A DNA stretch of 5,780 bases from an uncultured Lysobacteraceae bacterium. Its GTDB lineage: Bacteria; Pseudomonadota; Gammaproteobacteria; Xanthomonadales; Rhodanobacteraceae. A program made the translations under genes and the position numbers. Below are positions 3,974 to 5,780 of this stretch, in pieces. Location: assembly GCA_946482585.1 (NCBI GenBank), contig CAMLSI010000349.1, positions 1 through 5,780 of the forward strand, given 5' to 3'. The notes under the pieces were generated by a model. The model searched no databases, was not told where the DNA came from, and saw nothing but the letters and a program-made list of their open reading frames with translations. Position 1 is the stretch's first letter, and the number at the start of each line of letters is the position of its first letter.

Positions 3974-5780
3974 TCCGTTGCGCTTCGGCCTTTCGGGACG
4001 TCTGGCCGCGGCGTTCCAGGCCAACCCGCTGACGCCGGTGCTGGCGCTGCTCGGGCTGTTGCTGGGGCTGGTCGCGGTGCTGATCACGCCGCGCGAGGAA
4101 GAGCCGCAGATCGACGTCACCATGGCCAATGTCTTCGTGCCGCTGGCAGGAGCCGGCGCGCGCGACGTCGAGCAGATGATCGCCACGCCGCTGGAGCAGA
4201 AGCTCGCGGAGATCGAGGGCGTGAAGCACGTCTACTCAGTCAGCCGGCCGGGACTGGCCGTGCTGACGGTCGAGTACGTGGTCGGCGTCGAACGCCAGCC
4301 GGCGATCGTGCGCCTGTACAACCAGGTCTATTCGAACATGGACTGGCTTCCGCCCGGGCTGGGCGTCGGCACGCCGCTGATCAAGCCCAAGGGCATCGAC
4401 GACGTTCCGGTCATGAGCCTGACGTTGTGGACCGACGATCCGCAGCGCGGCGCCGGCGAACTCGCCGAAGTCGCGCATTCGCTCGAAACCGAACTCAAGC
4501 GCATCGATGGCACCCGCGACGTGTATACGATCGGCGCACCCGACCGGGTGGTCGCGGTGCAGCTCGACGCGGCGAAGCTCGCCGCGTACGGGCTCACCGT
4601 CACCGACATCAGCCAGTCGCTGCAGGCGGCCAATGTGGTGCGCCATGCCGGCGAACGCGTGAGTACCGAGGGGGCGACGCCGCTGACGGCGGGCCGGTTC
4701 CTCGCCGACGAGCGGGACGTCGCCGGTCTGGTGATCGGTCTGCGCGACGAGCGCCCGTTGTATCTCTCCGATGTCGCCGACGTGCGCGCGGGCGGCGATG
4801 TCGCGTCGCGCTACGTGTGGCATGGCGTGCCCGACGGACGCGCCGGTCCGGCACAGGGCATCGCGCCGGCGGTCACCGTCGCGATCGCGAAGAAACCCGG
4901 CAGCAACGCCGCCGACATCACCCAGGCGGTGGCGCTGCGCCTGCAGCAGCTGCAGGGCGAGCTGATTCCGGACGGAGTCCGGGTGACGATCACCCGCGAC
5001 TACGGCCGGACCGCGACCGACAAGGCGCAGAAGCTGATCCAGAAACTGATGTTCGCGACCGGCTCCGTCGTGCTGCTGGCGCTGTTCGCACTGGGATGGC
5101 GCGAGGCGATCGTGGTCGGCAGCGCGGTGATCCTGACCCTCGCGACGACGCTGTTCGCGTCCTGGGCTATGGGATTCACGCTCAATCGCGTGTCGCTGTT
5201 CGCTCTGATTTTTTCGATCGGCATCCTGGTCGACGACGCCATCGTCGTGGTGGAGAACATTCACCGGCGCATGGCTCAGGGGGGCGCGACACTGCGGGAA
5301 GCGATACCGCCGGCCGTGGACGAAGTCGGCGGCCCCACCATCCTCGCGACGTTCACGGTCATTGCCGCTCTGATGCCGATGGCGTTCGTCTCGGGCCTGA
5401 TGGGGCCGTACATGCGGCCGATTCCGATCAACGCATCGGCCGGCATGGTGCTCTCGCTCGCGATCGCGCTGGTCGTGACGCCGTGGCTTTCGCTGAAGCT
5501 GCTGCGCCCGCATGTCGCGAAACGTCACGACGGCGGCGTGGACGGCGAGGAACGGTCCGGCGTTCTGCGCCGTCTGTTCGAGCGGATCATGCGTCCCTTC
5601 CTCGACCCGTCGCGCGGCAGGCGCCGCCGCGGGCTGCTGTACGTTTCCATGGTCGGACTCGTGCTCGCGGCCGCCGGTATGGGCGCGCTGCAGTGGGTCG
5701 TGCTGAAGATGCTGCCGTTCGACAACAAGTCCGAGCTGCAAGTGGTCGTCGATCTGCCCGAGGGGCGTTCGCTGGAGGAC
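3966..5780 (+). CDS. RND efflux pump permease (AcrB/HAE1-like), cut by the right edge
   Basis: The frame stays open from the ATG at 3966 to the last base: 605 residues, a bit over half of the usual ~1,000-1,050. TM1 is about 20-40 (PLTPVLALLGLLLGLVAVLI), followed by PREEEPQI. The first periplasmic porter region is about 45-355 and includes GARDVEQMIATPLEQKLAEI and the IKPKGIDDVPVMSLTLW segment. TM2-TM6 span about 361-515. TM4 carries GILVDDAIVVVENIHRR with D423 and D424, the paired aspartates of the RND proton relay (D407/D408 in AcrB). TM7 follows a basic cytoplasmic loop at about 540-555, and the window ends early in the second periplasmic loop. A proton-driven antiporter is therefore expected; family resemblance favours hydrophobic or amphiphilic compounds over metals, but the substrate is unknown. 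The start overlaps the adaptor stop by 8 bases with only a weak GAGG (3953-3956), suggesting translational coupling. No outer-membrane channel gene is visible. Confidence 0.94.
   Translation, partial: MNDPLRFGLSGRLAAAFQANPLTPVLALLGLLLGLVAVLITPREEEPQIDVTMANVFVPLAGAGARDVEQMIATPLEQKLAEIEGVKHVYSVSRPGLAVLTVEYVVGVERQPAIVRLYNQVYSNMDWLPPGLGVGTPLIKPKGIDDVPVMSLTLWTDDPQRGAGELAEVAHSLETELKRIDGTRDVYTIGAPDRVVAVQLDAAKLAAYGLTVTDISQSLQAANVVRHAGERVSTEGATPLTAGRFLADERDVAGLVIGLRDERPLYLSDVADVRAGGDVASRYVWHGVPDGRAGPAQGIAPAVTVAIAKKPGSNAADITQAVALRLQQLQGELIPDGVRVTITRDYGRTATDKAQKLIQKLMFATGSVVLLALFALGWREAIVVGSAVILTLATTLFASWAMGFTLNRVSLFALIFSIGILVDDAIVVVENIHRRMAQGGATLREAIPPAVDEVGGPTILATFTVIAALMPMAFVSGLMGPYMRPIPINASAGMVLSLAIALVVTPWLSLKLLRPHVAKRHDGGVDGEERSGVLRRLFERIMRPFLDPSRGRRRRGLLYVSMVGLVLAAAGMGALQWVVLKMLPFDNKSELQVVVDLPEGRSLED

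Noticed and set aside
2909..4186. 425-residue minus-strand frame over the adaptor gene
   Set aside because: Arg/His/Gly-rich antisense of the adaptor and of the pump's start, with no domain or start signal.
3338..5470. Three copies of GCGATCGC resembling the cyanobacterial HIP1 repeat (near 3341, 4880 and 5460)
   Set aside because: All are inside coding sequence and arise from GCG-ATC-GCG-type codons in GC-rich genes; there is no dispersed-repeat pattern and the genes do not suggest a cyanobacterium.
4236..5741. Long open frame (501 residues) on the minus strand across the pump gene
   Set aside because: It lies entirely antisense to a well-conserved RND pump, its translation is Arg/His/Asp-rich low-complexity text with no recognisable motif, and high GC at third positions readily produces such antisense frames.
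1..5780. tRNA, rRNA, CRISPR array, insertion sequence or attachment site
   Set aside because: Reading both strands showed no tRNA-like cloverleaf, regularly spaced repeats, transposase motifs or terminal inverted repeats.

Overview
The window is GC-rich (roughly two thirds G+C), apart from one short A/T-rich patch at about 1240-1280. Gene content points to a Gram-negative proteobacterium: a lipid-anchored periplasmic adaptor, an RND inner-membrane pump, a type I sulfide:quinone oxidoreductase (SQR) and a BigR/SqrR/YgaV-type regulator. A gamma- or betaproteobacterium is my guess; the sequence does not settle it.

Left end (1-794). The first ~100 bases encode, on the plus strand, an internal piece of S-adenosylhomocysteine hydrolase (AhcY), open at the window edge. 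AhcY similarity stops abruptly near 91-101, and the sequence becomes the 3' side of a minus-strand gene for a secreted beta-helix-like protein (start at 544). Both genes are broken at this junction, which is either a rearrangement or an assembly chimera. Positions 545-794 hold only a weak candidate promoter for the minus-strand gene.

Centre (795-1369). A minus-strand ArsR-family repressor carries the two-cysteine signature of sulfide/persulfide sensors. It is divergent from the sqr operon. The 248-bp gap contains two abutting 16-bp imperfect palindromes (ATTAG-N6-CTAAT type) that overlap a candidate promoter, a perfect FNR/ANR-type box (TTGAT-N4-ATCAA) and a GC-rich inverted repeat on the regulator side.

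Right part (1370-5780). Four tightly packed plus-strand genes probably form one transcript: sqr, a 67-residue DUF2892 membrane protein, a lipoprotein RND adaptor and an RND pump that runs off the right edge. sqr/DUF2892 and adaptor/pump overlap by 4 and 8 bases, and the DUF2892-adaptor gap is 16 bases.

Likely logic: reactive sulfur modifies the repressor, the operon is derepressed, and SQR oxidises sulfide while passing electrons to quinone. An FNR-type regulator may add oxygen control. The RND pump is the least explained member; export of a sulfur-related or co-occurring toxic compound is a hypothesis, not something the sequence shows.
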